Below, in pieces: positions 40,639-48,941 of a stretch of 64,000 bases of DNA. The first letter of the stretch is position 1. Each line of letters opens with the position of its first letter. A model generated the notes under the pieces. That model was not told where the DNA came from and searched no databases. It worked only from the letters and a program-made list of their open reading frames with translations. The position numbers were made by a program, and so were the translations under genes. This DNA is from Aestuariivivens insulae (GTDB lineage Bacteria; Bacteroidota; Bacteroidia; Flavobacteriales; Flavobacteriaceae): the NCBI RefSeq assembly GCF_022662195.1, contig NZ_JAKMCS010000001.1, positions 186,001-250,000 of the forward strand, in the 5' to 3' direction.

Positions 40639-42318
40639 CTATTTATCTTGTATGCTGTGCTTGGCGTAATTTAAGCCCATAGCATTGTATCTGTCTGCAA
40701 AGTGCTGTAACCTAGCATTGAAATCATCCCAGTCTTTAGAGGATTTAGGAGACCAAACGACTTCGGAAAGTGCTGCCATTCTTGGTAAAATCATATATTC
40801 AACGTAATCTGTAGTAGCCATATACTCCGTCCAAACGTTAGCTTGAGCACCTAAGATGTATTTGCTTTCTTCTTCGGTTAGTTCTTCTGGTGTAGGTTCG
40901 TAGGCGTAAACGTCGGCTACTGTGGTTTTGCCCCCTATAGCTAAAGGTTCGTTGGCTTTATCTTCTGTTTGGTAATGATCGAAATAACAAGAATGGTTAG
41001 GCGTCATAATAACATTATGTTTATGCTTGGCAGCTTCAATACCACCTTTTGTGCCACGCCATGACATTACGGTTGCATTTGGTGCTAAACCGCCCTCGAG
41101 AATCTCATCCCAGCCTATAATATTTTTACCCTTAGAATTTAGGTATTTTTCAATACGTGTAATGAAATAACTCTGTAATTCATGCTCGTCGTGCAGCCCT
41201 TCGTCTTTAATTCTTTTTTGACAGTTAGGACATTCTTTCCAATTTTCTTTAGGGCATTCGTCACCTCCTATGTGGATATATGCTGAAGGGAATAAAGGAA
41301 TAACTTCGTCTAACACATCTTGTAGGAAAGCAAAGGTTTCATCTTTTCCGGCACAATACACATCTTTAAAAACGCCCCAGGTTTCTTGAACGATTTTTGG
41401 AGTGCCAGCTGCTTGAATGGCTTTGCCGCCTTCAGATATCATGTTGTTGGTTACAACGGTTTGTTCTTCTGGGAAGCAGCTTAAGCTAGGGTAAGCAGCA
41501 ATGGCAGCGCTACTGTGACCTGGTAGCTCAATTTCTGGAATAACAGTAATATGCTGCTTGGCCGCATAAGCTACAATATCCTTAACATCTTCTTGCGTGT
41601 AGAAACCGCCATAACGTTTTTGGTCGTTTTCGGTACCAGGATGGTGTCCTACAATGGTACCACTTCGCCATGCACCTATTTCGGTTAATTTTGGGTATTT
41701 CTTAATTTCGATACGCCACCCTTGGTCTTCGGTTAAATGCCAATGGAAAGTATTCATTTTATGTAGCGCAATTAAATCGATGTATTTTTTAACAAAATCT
41801 ACAGGGAAGAAATGACGGGCTACATCTAAATGCATACCCCTGTATTGATATCTAGGGCTGTCTTTAACAGTAACTGCCGGAATGGTTAATTCTGCTATTT
41901 TGTTGGTTTCAGATTCAATTGAAGCAGGCATTAATTGTCTTAGGGTTTGAATTCCATAAAATACGCCTTTAGCTGTTTTGCCTGAAATTACAATTTGATT
42001 GTAGGTGATGGATAGGGTGTAGCCTTCCTCATTATCAATAGTGTCATCAAGTTTTAATTGAATATTTCCTGAGTCCCCAGTATTTATAGTTGAACCAGAA
42101 GCGTGGCTTAACATTTCAGCAAGGTAACTGGCTTCATTTTGTAAATCTTCACTGGCCGATATTGTAGTGTTTGAATCTACTAAAAACCTACCATTAGAAA
42201 TCTCTAAAGAAGTGGGTTTCGGTATAATTTGATAGTCTTGTTCTGTGTTTGCAATGTCCTTGTATTTATTACAAGAAACGGTTAATAGACTTATTAATAC
42301 GATAACTACTAATCTCAT
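40639..42318 (-). CDS. GH20 beta-N-acetylhexosaminidase, lipoprotein
   Basis: The 559-aa protein has a lipoprotein signal (LLTVSC), a GH20b-like N-terminal domain (about 30-150) and the GH20 barrel: RGMHLDVARHFFPV, FHWHLTEDQGWRIEI, IPEIELPGHS, and HIGGDECPKENW near residue 353, with the Asp-Glu pair needed for substrate-assisted catalysis. GWDEI and QANVWTEY complete the active site. It would release terminal GlcNAc or GalNAc from a glycan in the periplasm or at the surface. It follows the fucose permease by 20 bases. Its presence shows that the target glycan, or a co-occurring one, carries N-acetylhexosamine as well as fucose. Confidence 0.95.
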   Translation of the reverse strand: MRLVVIVLISLLTVSCNKYKDIANTEQDYQIIPKPTSLEISNGRFLVDSNTTISASEDLQNEASYLAEMLSHASGSTINTGDSGNIQLKLDDTIDNEEGYTLSITYNQIVISGKTAKGVFYGIQTLRQLMPASIESETNKIAELTIPAVTVKDSPRYQYRGMHLDVARHFFPVDFVKKYIDLIALHKMNTFHWHLTEDQGWRIEIKKYPKLTEIGAWRSGTIVGHHPGTENDQKRYGGFYTQEDVKDIVAYAAKQHITVIPEIELPGHSSAAIAAYPSLSCFPEEQTVVTNNMISEGGKAIQAAGTPKIVQETWGVFKDVYCAGKDETFAFLQDVLDEVIPLFPSAYIHIGGDECPKENWKECPNCQKRIKDEGLHDEHELQSYFITRIEKYLNSKGKNIIGWDEILEGGLAPNATVMSWRGTKGGIEAAKHKHNVIMTPNHSCYFDHYQTEDKANEPLAIGGKTTVADVYAYEPTPEELTEEESKYILGAQANVWTEYMATTDYVEYMILPRMAALSEVVWSPKSSKDWDDFNARLQHFADRYNAMGLNYAKHSIQDK

Positions 42319-42338
42319 TTTTATTAATGGTTTTTAAT

Positions 42339-43673
42339 TTAATTGGATACGTGTAAAATGTCGTCTGTGGCTTCGTGTCTTTTAAAAACCCTAAGGCCAT
42401 ACCAGGCTATATATACAAAACATAGTAATGGTAAAATAAAAGAGAAGTTAACTTCTGAAACGCCCATAATTTTAGTGTCCGCCACGCCATTACCACCAGC
42501 GTCTATAATGATACCTTGTAGTTTGGGCATTAATGCACCTCCAACAATAGCCATGACCAGTCCAGCAGAACCTATTTTAGATTGCTCTTCGGTTAAATCG
42601 CCTAAGGCAATACCATAAATGGTAGGGAACATTAGTGACATAAAGAATGAAATGGCAACCAGGCAGTAGAGCCCGACCGTTCCTTGAATGAATATAGTTC
42701 CCGCCGTAAAAGCCAATGCCAATAAACCAAAGTACATGAGTAGTTTACCAGAACTTATAAAGCGCAACATATACGTCCCCACGGCTCTACCAATAATAAA
42801 TAAGATAAAGGCTGCAAGTTGATAACTCCCTGCAGTTACACTGTCTATGCCAATACCTTCTGCATATTGGTATATGTAGGTCCAGCACATAATTTGGGCG
42901 CCTACATATAAAATTTGGGCCAATACGCCCAGAATATACTTAACATTTTTGGCTAATGTAACAAACGTTTCACCAATACTTGGCATACTTCCTTCTTCTT
43001 TCGATTGGGGCATTTTGCTAACTACAAACAGCACAAAAATCCCAATAAGGACTAGGCCTAAAAAGACATAGGGGTTACGGATGACCATTAAATCGGCTGT
43101 TTTGATGGCTACTTTTGAGGCTTCATCTAAAACACTAAAATCTGTTATGTCATCAGATTGCAAATTCTTTAACACAAATTGTTGTGCGACTACCAGTCCG
43201 GCAATAAGGCCAACTGGGTTAAAAGCTTGAGCCAAATTTAAACGCTGTGTTGCTGTTTCTTTGGCGCCCATAGCTAAAATATATGGGTTTGCGGCTGTTT
43301 CTAAAAAAGCCAATCCGAACGTTAAAATATACAGGCCAATACAGAAAAACATAAAGCTCTCAGATTGGGCAGCGGGATAAAACAATAAGGCTCCTGTAGC
43401 ATACAATGCCAATCCAATAAGAATCCCTACTTTATAGGAATATTTCCGCATAAACATAGCGGCTGGGAGGGCCATACAAAAATAGCCTCCATAAAAAGCC
43501 ATTTGTACCCATGCTGCTTGGGAATTGGATAGTTCTAAAACTTTTTTAAATGCTTGAACCATTGGGTCGGTTACGGCATTGGCAAAACCCCATAATGCAA
43601 AAAGAGAGGTTACTAAGATAAACGGTATTAAAACCTTTTTTGATACTACTGGAATTTTGCTAAATGTATCCAT
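42339..43673 (-). CDS. fucP: L-fucose:H+ symporter (FucP family)
   Basis: The 444-aa protein has twelve predicted membrane helices and a FucP-family pattern: LFALWGFANAVTDPMVQAFK in TM1, GYFCMALPAAMFM, LETAANPYILAMGAKETATQRLNLAQAFNPVG in the centre (in pieces), and MFPTIYGIALGDL. FucP imports L-fucose with protons across the inner membrane. Related members carry glucose/galactose or N-acetylhexosamines, so with GH20 next to it a second sugar is possible. It is the first gene of a two-gene transcript. A palindrome lies 22 bases upstream of its ATG (43695-43714). Confidence 0.9.
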   Translation of the reverse strand: MDTFSKIPVVSKKVLIPFILVTSLFALWGFANAVTDPMVQAFKKVLELSNSQAAWVQMAFYGGYFCMALPAAMFMRKYSYKVGILIGLALYATGALLFYPAAQSESFMFFCIGLYILTFGLAFLETAANPYILAMGAKETATQRLNLAQAFNPVGLIAGLVVAQQFVLKNLQSDDITDFSVLDEASKVAIKTADLMVIRNPYVFLGLVLIGIFVLFVVSKMPQSKEEGSMPSIGETFVTLAKNVKYILGVLAQILYVGAQIMCWTYIYQYAEGIGIDSVTAGSYQLAAFILFIIGRAVGTYMLRFISSGKLLMYFGLLALAFTAGTIFIQGTVGLYCLVAISFFMSLMFPTIYGIALGDLTEEQSKIGSAGLVMAIVGGALMPKLQGIIIDAGGNGVADTKIMGVSEVNFSFILPLLCFVYIAWYGLRVFKRHEATDDILHVSN

Positions 43674-43694
43674 AAATGAGTCATAAATATTTAA

Positions 43695-43714
43695 GGGTTT
43701 AAAGTACTAAACCC
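43695..43714. promoter_or_regulatory. palindrome upstream of fucP, candidate operator
   Basis: The inverted repeat gggttta-aagtac-taaaccc is exact in its 7-bp arms and lies just upstream of the fucP start. It could be a binding site for the AraC regulator or a short leader hairpin. No second identical copy was noticed. Confidence 0.4.
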
Positions 43715-43802
43715 CGAGGTTAATGTTAATTTTTTTCGCTGAACAACTTATTATGTTCTCTCTGTATAACAATTAAGGCTATAAAATAATAATTCTATAG
43801 GT

Positions 43803-45611
43803 CTATTGTTTGTTTATTTGAAATGTCCAGGCATCATGTGAAGGTAATTCGGCATACTTTATATCTTTTGTATGTATAGTCATGGCGTTGTTCTCGTAAG
43901 TCCAATCTAAAGCTCTGTCTATACCTAATAGGGTTACTTTTGCATCTTTACCAGGGTTAGGGATATCCAACACCAATTTATCTTCGGGCCATTCAAAACT
44001 AATGGCATAGAGTTTACCATGGTTTTGGGTATAGCACAAATAGGTTTTAAGCGAACTGTAGTTGCCTCTCAGGCCTTGTGTTGTCTGGGCTTTATCGACG
44101 TAGAATGCCGATGCAGGAACAGTTTGCTTTTCTAAAGCTTTGCTGCTCCAATACAATGTCATAGAGGCATTCAAATCTTTTTCCCGATATTTTATTTTGA
44201 TGGGATAGGCGACACCAGATTTTAATTTAATAGCGCCTTTGGAAGTGGAACTGTTGTTAGCCCCCATGACTTCAGATTGTGTGCCCTTTCCTGTGTAATT
44301 TAGATTGATGATTTGCTTGCCGTCAATATATACAGCTGCTTCATCATCTGCTTTTACTTCAAAAGTATAATTGCCCGTTTTCGGTGCAACGATAAACCCG
44401 TTCCATTCCACAGCAAAATGGTCTTCTTTAATACCTTTCATGGGTGAATTTCTAACCCAGTTAAAATCGATGGTTTTGTCTGTACGTTCTATATGGACTT
44501 CTTTTTCAACTTCTTTAATCGAATAGGGTTCAGAGCCGTAAATGGCATCACCATTTATACTAAGCCAATCTCCTAATTGAATCAATCGTTCTTGTTGAAT
44601 AAGTGGTATTTGTCCATCAGCCTTAGGGCCAACATTTAAAATCATACCGCCTCCATTGGCAACAGCTTGAACAAAGCGATGGATTAAATCTTTCGAGGTG
44701 CCATAGGCTTCTAGGTTTTCGTTACGGTTTAGCCCAAAGGACCTACCTAGACCCCTTACTTCGGTCCAAGGTCTATTGGTTACTTTAATGCCTGCGCTAT
44801 ATTCGGGGGTTAAAAAGCCAACGTCCAATCCGCTTCCCCATCTATTGTTTACAATAGCATCGTCTCCAACCAAATTGTAATACCAATGGATAAGTTCTGC
44901 AGCGTGCCATTGTTTTGCAGTATTGAACCATTCGCCATCGGCAAAAATTAATGTGGGTTTATAGGTGCTTACTAATTCCTTGAATTGTGGGATCATATAA
45001 TTGTCCACATAATTTCCAATACTATCATGCGGGTCTGTATACCATCGGTGTAGGGGGTGGTTCCATTCGGCCAGGGAATAGTATAATCCCATTTTAAGGT
45101 CTGTTTTTCTCACGGCTTTGGTCAGTTCACCAACAATATCCCGTTTGGGACCTATATCTACACTGTTCCAGTTTCTATTATACTTACTTGGCCAAAGCGC
45201 ATAACCATCGTGGTGTTTGGAGACCAACATAACATATTTGGCACCAGCTCTTTTAAATAGGTTAGCCCATTCATCTGGATTGAATAATTCGGCTTTAAAC
45301 AATGGGGCAAAGTCTTTATAGGTAAAATTTTGTCCATAGGTATTCTTCATAAAATTAGTACGTAAGGAATCTTTAACCTGTAAGCCTCTTAAGTACCATT
45401 CGCCATAAGATTCCTTGCCGCCATATGCTGGTACGGAATATAAGCCCCAGTGTATAAAAATACCCAACTTGGCATCTTTAAACCATTTGGGATAAGGGCG
45501 TTCTGTAATGGCTTTGGAATAATCAATTGGGTTGTTATCCTGTGCAACTGAAGTTAGTGTTACCCCAAAAAATATGAGGCATAGTGTTATTTTCTTAACC
45601 ATAGGTGTCAT
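43803..45611 (-). CDS. GH29 alpha-L-fucosidase with inserted PA14 domain
   Basis: The 602-aa protein has a signal peptide (ITLCLIFFGVTLTSVAQ) and a GH29 barrel: WFKDAKLGIFIHWGLYSVPAY, VSKHHDGYALWPSK and LIFADGEW near residue 222 with the nucleophile Asp. A PA14-like beta-barrel follows at about 380-490 (FAVEWNGFIVAPKTGNYTF; DEAAVYIDGKQI), then a C-terminal sandwich domain (about 500-602). The signal peptidase I-type leader differs from the lipoprotein leader of the fucosidase at 31418. PA14 domains bind sugars and would extend the active site or hold a polymer. The gene is separated from its neighbours by 253 and 129 bases, so it is probably its own transcript. Confidence 0.94.
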   Translation of the reverse strand: MTPMVKKITLCLIFFGVTLTSVAQDNNPIDYSKAITERPYPKWFKDAKLGIFIHWGLYSVPAYGGKESYGEWYLRGLQVKDSLRTNFMKNTYGQNFTYKDFAPLFKAELFNPDEWANLFKRAGAKYVMLVSKHHDGYALWPSKYNRNWNSVDIGPKRDIVGELTKAVRKTDLKMGLYYSLAEWNHPLHRWYTDPHDSIGNYVDNYMIPQFKELVSTYKPTLIFADGEWFNTAKQWHAAELIHWYYNLVGDDAIVNNRWGSGLDVGFLTPEYSAGIKVTNRPWTEVRGLGRSFGLNRNENLEAYGTSKDLIHRFVQAVANGGGMILNVGPKADGQIPLIQQERLIQLGDWLSINGDAIYGSEPYSIKEVEKEVHIERTDKTIDFNWVRNSPMKGIKEDHFAVEWNGFIVAPKTGNYTFEVKADDEAAVYIDGKQIINLNYTGKGTQSEVMGANNSSTSKGAIKLKSGVAYPIKIKYREKDLNASMTLYWSSKALEKQTVPASAFYVDKAQTTQGLRGNYSSLKTYLCYTQNHGKLYAISFEWPEDKLVLDIPNPGKDAKVTLLGIDRALDWTYENNAMTIHTKDIKYAELPSHDAWTFQINKQ

Positions 45612-45641
45612 TTAATCGTATTTTGACAAATAAACTAGAGA

Positions 45642-45657
45642 GCATGACAAAAATCAC
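45642..45657. promoter_or_regulatory. candidate regulator half-site (GCATGACAAAAATCAC)
   Basis: It shares CATGACAAAA with a site at 62261-62273, and the inverse orientation at 45747-45759 reads ttttgtcatgtac. All lie in upstream gaps of glycoside hydrolase genes, which is suggestive, but short AT-rich matches are common. Confidence 0.25.
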
Positions 45658-45864
45658 TTTTCATATTGCAATCACTTGAATTCAAAAACCTGACAGGTCT
45701 GAAAAACAATTCTTTGTTAGCCAGTATTTTAAATGTGTTAATCATTTTTTGTCATGTACTAAACAAATAAACATGAAAAACAGGCGCTTTTCTACTACTA
45801 ATAATGCCTTGGTCAATATTATATTTGCCTTTTTTATCTGTTAGGCTTAATGTAAGTGAATATT

Positions 45865-46737
45865 TTAGTTGTTTTGTATTAGCATTTCAATATACACGGG
45901 TAAATGGTCTGATGGATATTTACCATTTTTTGGGTTGCTTAAAATGGCAAATTTCTTCACTTCAATAGTATTTTTACTGGTAAAGATATAGTCTATTCGG
46001 TTTTTTACTGGTTCTTCAAACTTAAAACCATTGTAAGTTCCTTCTGGGCCAAAAGGTGTTGCTATGGATACTGTTTTGGCATCATTCATTGCTTTTGATA
46101 AAAACTGAATAGGCTCACTTTCGGGTTTTAGATTGAAATCACCGGTGAGGATCACAGGATTGTTATCGTTTAAGTCTGTAATTGTTTTTACAATAAGTTT
46201 AGCGCTTTGTGCCCTGGCCATTTTACCAATATGGTCGAAATGGGTATTGAATACCCAAAAATGCTGTTTGGTTTTTAGGTCTTTAAATAGGGCATAGGTA
46301 CAAATACGTTCCATTGAGGCATCCCAACCCACCGATATGTTTTTAGGGGTGTCCGATAGCCAAAAGGTTTGGTTTTGGATCACCTTTAGTTTATTGGCAT
46401 TGTAAAAAATAGCACTGTATTCGCCTTTTGTTTTTCCATCGTCGCGTCCTACACCAATATATTTGTAGTTCACAAGCATGCTATCCAAATAGGTGACTTG
46501 ATGGTGCAAGCCTTCTTGGATACCTATAATATCCGGTTCGTAAAAAAGGATCTGGTTGCTTAAAACTGCTTTTCTTTTAGACCATTGGTTCTCGCCATCA
46601 TTAGGGTTGTCGTACCTAATGTTGTAAGTCATTATTTTATAGGTTTGTGCATTTAAGCCTAGGACAGTAAAACATAAAAGTACAATTGTTAGTGTTTTTT
46701 TGGTCATTGTTTTTGTTGTCTTTAGAGTTTCTAACAT
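45865..46737 (-). CDS. secreted EEP-family phosphoesterase
   Basis: The 290-aa frame most likely starts at Met11 (MTKKTLTIVLLCFTVLGLNAQ, base 46707), which gives a normal signal peptide; a start at 46737 abuts the upstream stop. The mature protein has the EEP motifs TYNIRYDNPNDG, IIGIQEGLHHQ with the catalytic Glu, FNTHFDHIGKMA, TGDFNLKPESEP, NRIDYIF and SDHLPVYIE. It is not a lipoprotein. It shares the fold and similar lengths of motifs with the EEP lipoprotein at 9374-10327. Its neighbour upstream is a DUF4838 protein, and GH92 is next, so an ester on a mannose-containing glycan is a plausible target, but unproven. Confidence 0.88.
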   Translation of the reverse strand: MLETLKTTKTMTKKTLTIVLLCFTVLGLNAQTYKIMTYNIRYDNPNDGENQWSKRKAVLSNQILFYEPDIIGIQEGLHHQVTYLDSMLVNYKYIGVGRDDGKTKGEYSAIFYNANKLKVIQNQTFWLSDTPKNISVGWDASMERICTYALFKDLKTKQHFWVFNTHFDHIGKMARAQSAKLIVKTITDLNDNNPVILTGDFNLKPESEPIQFLSKAMNDAKTVSIATPFGPEGTYNGFKFEEPVKNRIDYIFTSKNTIEVKKFAILSNPKNGKYPSDHLPVYIEMLIQNN

Positions 46738-48936
46738 CTAATTCACAATCACTTCGTCTGCAAATATCCAAGATGGTAATCCCGCTGCATGATGCCAATA
46801 GGGTGCCTGTTTTAAATTGATAGCCTTTACTTTTAAATAGCGAATTGATGTTGGTTTAATAGTGACATTAAAATATTGAATATCGTTTACTTTACTCGTT
46901 TTACTTAATGGCCTTTTATTGTGCACTGTGCCCAGTTCTATATATGATGAGCCATCTACTGAACCATAATATTTTACTTCCTTAGGAAAGAACACTACAT
47001 GGTTGGTTACCTGTAAAAAAGCGGTTGAAATACTTGAAATCTGATTAAGCTTTTCTAAATCTATTATGGCTTCCATATCATTGCCTTCAAACCCGAGCCA
47101 ATTGGCATAAAAGCTACTGCCACCCAAAGCACCATCGGTTAATGTTTGTGGATCTTCATTAGCGTATTTCTTAGGTTTGGTTAATAAGGTTACGGGTTTC
47201 CCTGATGCTTTATTAGGCTGTAGGGCCACTGTAATTGATTTTAAGTAAGCTTCGCCATATTCCTGCACGGTATAGCCCATCTCGTTCATTAAAGTGATGT
47301 TGGCTTCTTTGCAGGTGTTTACAAAGTTTTCAACTAAGGATGTAGAGGATTCACTTAAAACAAAATCTTCTGAAATGTGTTTTCTGCAGGCTTCTAAAGT
47401 CGCATAGTCTATACCCAATCGAGCTTGTTTTACACGTTTTAGGATTTGAGGTTTATTGGCTACGGCATTTTCGGCTTTTTCGAAAAGGGCTATATATTGT
47501 TTTAATAGCGTTGGGCTCAAATAACTGTTAAAGGCTTGAGACGGGTCGCCGTATAAAAACAAAAAGAAATCGGGGTGTTTTTGTATTTCGGCATGAATGG
47601 TATCTATAAATGTTTTAATAAATGCGCCTGCTTCTCGATAGTAGCCATTGGTGAATTCGGTAATTAAAGCATCAACATCCAAATCGGGATTCCACAAGAG
47701 TTTTGCCATAAGGTATGAACGTAATTCAAACAGTTCGCTAGGGTTGTGACTATGCTGCTCGAAAACCCATTTGGTGTTGTTGTCCCTAAAAAATTGAATG
47801 TTGGGCTGAAGGGTATGCAGGTTGGGGAATGGCGCCAAAAAGTTAGTGAACTGTGTGGTATAGTCCCAAATACGAATGTTGTTGGTAAGCTGGCTCCAGC
47901 CTTTAATATCGTTGGCAAAATCGGTACATTTTTCGGTAATGGGGGCACTTCTATCACATTCTATGGAACATAATGTAATCAGTACATTGTTTAAAGGTTT
48001 TGTTTTGCAAGGTTTACGAGTATACTGGTAAGCTAGTGTAGAAATGGTCTTGTTGGGGAATGCCTTAGCCACTTCATTAACAAACCGAATCATGGTAGCA
48101 GAATGGCTGCCTTCCTCGTCGTCTATTTTACTACAATTGGCACAGGTACAATATTGGGTGTTATCGTTACTGCTAACCGATATTACTGAAGCCTTAGGAT
48201 ATTGTTGGAATAATGAGCGAACGGAGTCTTTTACGATCTCCAGCACTTTAGCGTTTGTGAGACATAATTGTGTGGGCAATCTTTTGCCATTCCGTAAGGC
48301 ATAATACTCTGGATTGGACTTGTAAAATTGTTCTTCGGGTAAAAATTTATTAAAGGTGTGTACCCTGGCCTTAGGCACATAGTAAGGAAAGGATTCTGTA
48401 GTGACCTTTTGTTTTTCGGCAAACAAGGTGTCTTGGTAAAACAATTTGGAATGAACAGTTCGGGTTTTAATTTCTGGATTATAACTGTAATTTATAGGTA
48501 AATTAAGTGTTACCGTATTTAACTGGGGAATGTCTTCAGCTTGTGGCGCGTACCATTTGCAGTTTAAATACCGTTCTAAAAATTCGTAAACAGCTTGTTT
48601 AATGGCGGTGTCCGACCCTCCTGTAATGATAAGGTTTTTGTCTTTTGAAATTATTTTAATTTGATGTTCGGCCAAATGATCTTCATTGCTGTTTCCAACA
48701 TAAATTTTATGCTTACTACTTTGGGAGCTTTCATCAACAAGATTTAGGCTTACACCACTAATTTTTTCTAGATAGGATTGAAGAATTTCTGCCGATTGAT
48801 AACTGCTTTTAGTTGCAGAACCTAAAACTACAATCTCGTAATTAGAAGCCCCATCCTTTGCTAAAGTAAGGGTGTTATTATTACAGGATGCAAGTAGTAA
48901 TGATACTAAAATGAATTTGAAACAAAACCGAATCAT
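46738..48936 (-). CDS. DUF4838 putative glycoside hydrolase with F5/8-type C-terminal domain, lipoprotein
   Basis: The 732-aa protein has a lipoprotein signal (LLLASC). Residues about 25-140 resemble the N-terminal domain of GH20/GH67-type enzymes (GGSDTAIKQAVYEFLERYL, then CKWYAPQAEDIP). A DUF4838-like barrel follows (about 180-570), with VSSNDNTQYCTCANCSKIDD and RIWDYTTQFTNFLAPFPN. The last 140 residues are a discoidin-like beta-sandwich (WLGFEGNDMEAIIDLEK; ending in WIFADEVIVN). DUF4838 members are thought to be glycoside hydrolases, but I know no proven activity for this one. The clustered Cys residues near 265 could bind metal. It lies between a GH92 gene (5 bases) and the EEP gene (abutting), one transcript. 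Confidence 0.82.
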   Translation of the reverse strand: MIRFCFKFILVSLLLASCNNNTLTLAKDGASNYEIVVLGSATKSSYQSAEILQSYLEKISGVSLNLVDESSQSSKHKIYVGNSNEDHLAEHQIKIISKDKNLIITGGSDTAIKQAVYEFLERYLNCKWYAPQAEDIPQLNTVTLNLPINYSYNPEIKTRTVHSKLFYQDTLFAEKQKVTTESFPYYVPKARVHTFNKFLPEEQFYKSNPEYYALRNGKRLPTQLCLTNAKVLEIVKDSVRSLFQQYPKASVISVSSNDNTQYCTCANCSKIDDEEGSHSATMIRFVNEVAKAFPNKTISTLAYQYTRKPCKTKPLNNVLITLCSIECDRSAPITEKCTDFANDIKGWSQLTNNIRIWDYTTQFTNFLAPFPNLHTLQPNIQFFRDNNTKWVFEQHSHNPSELFELRSYLMAKLLWNPDLDVDALITEFTNGYYREAGAFIKTFIDTIHAEIQKHPDFFLFLYGDPSQAFNSYLSPTLLKQYIALFEKAENAVANKPQILKRVKQARLGIDYATLEACRKHISEDFVLSESSTSLVENFVNTCKEANITLMNEMGYTVQEYGEAYLKSITVALQPNKASGKPVTLLTKPKKYANEDPQTLTDGALGGSSFYANWLGFEGNDMEAIIDLEKLNQISSISTAFLQVTNHVVFFPKEVKYYGSVDGSSYIELGTVHNKRPLSKTSKVNDIQYFNVTIKPTSIRYLKVKAINLKQAPYWHHAAGLPSWIFADEVIVN

Positions 48937-48941
48937 TTTAT

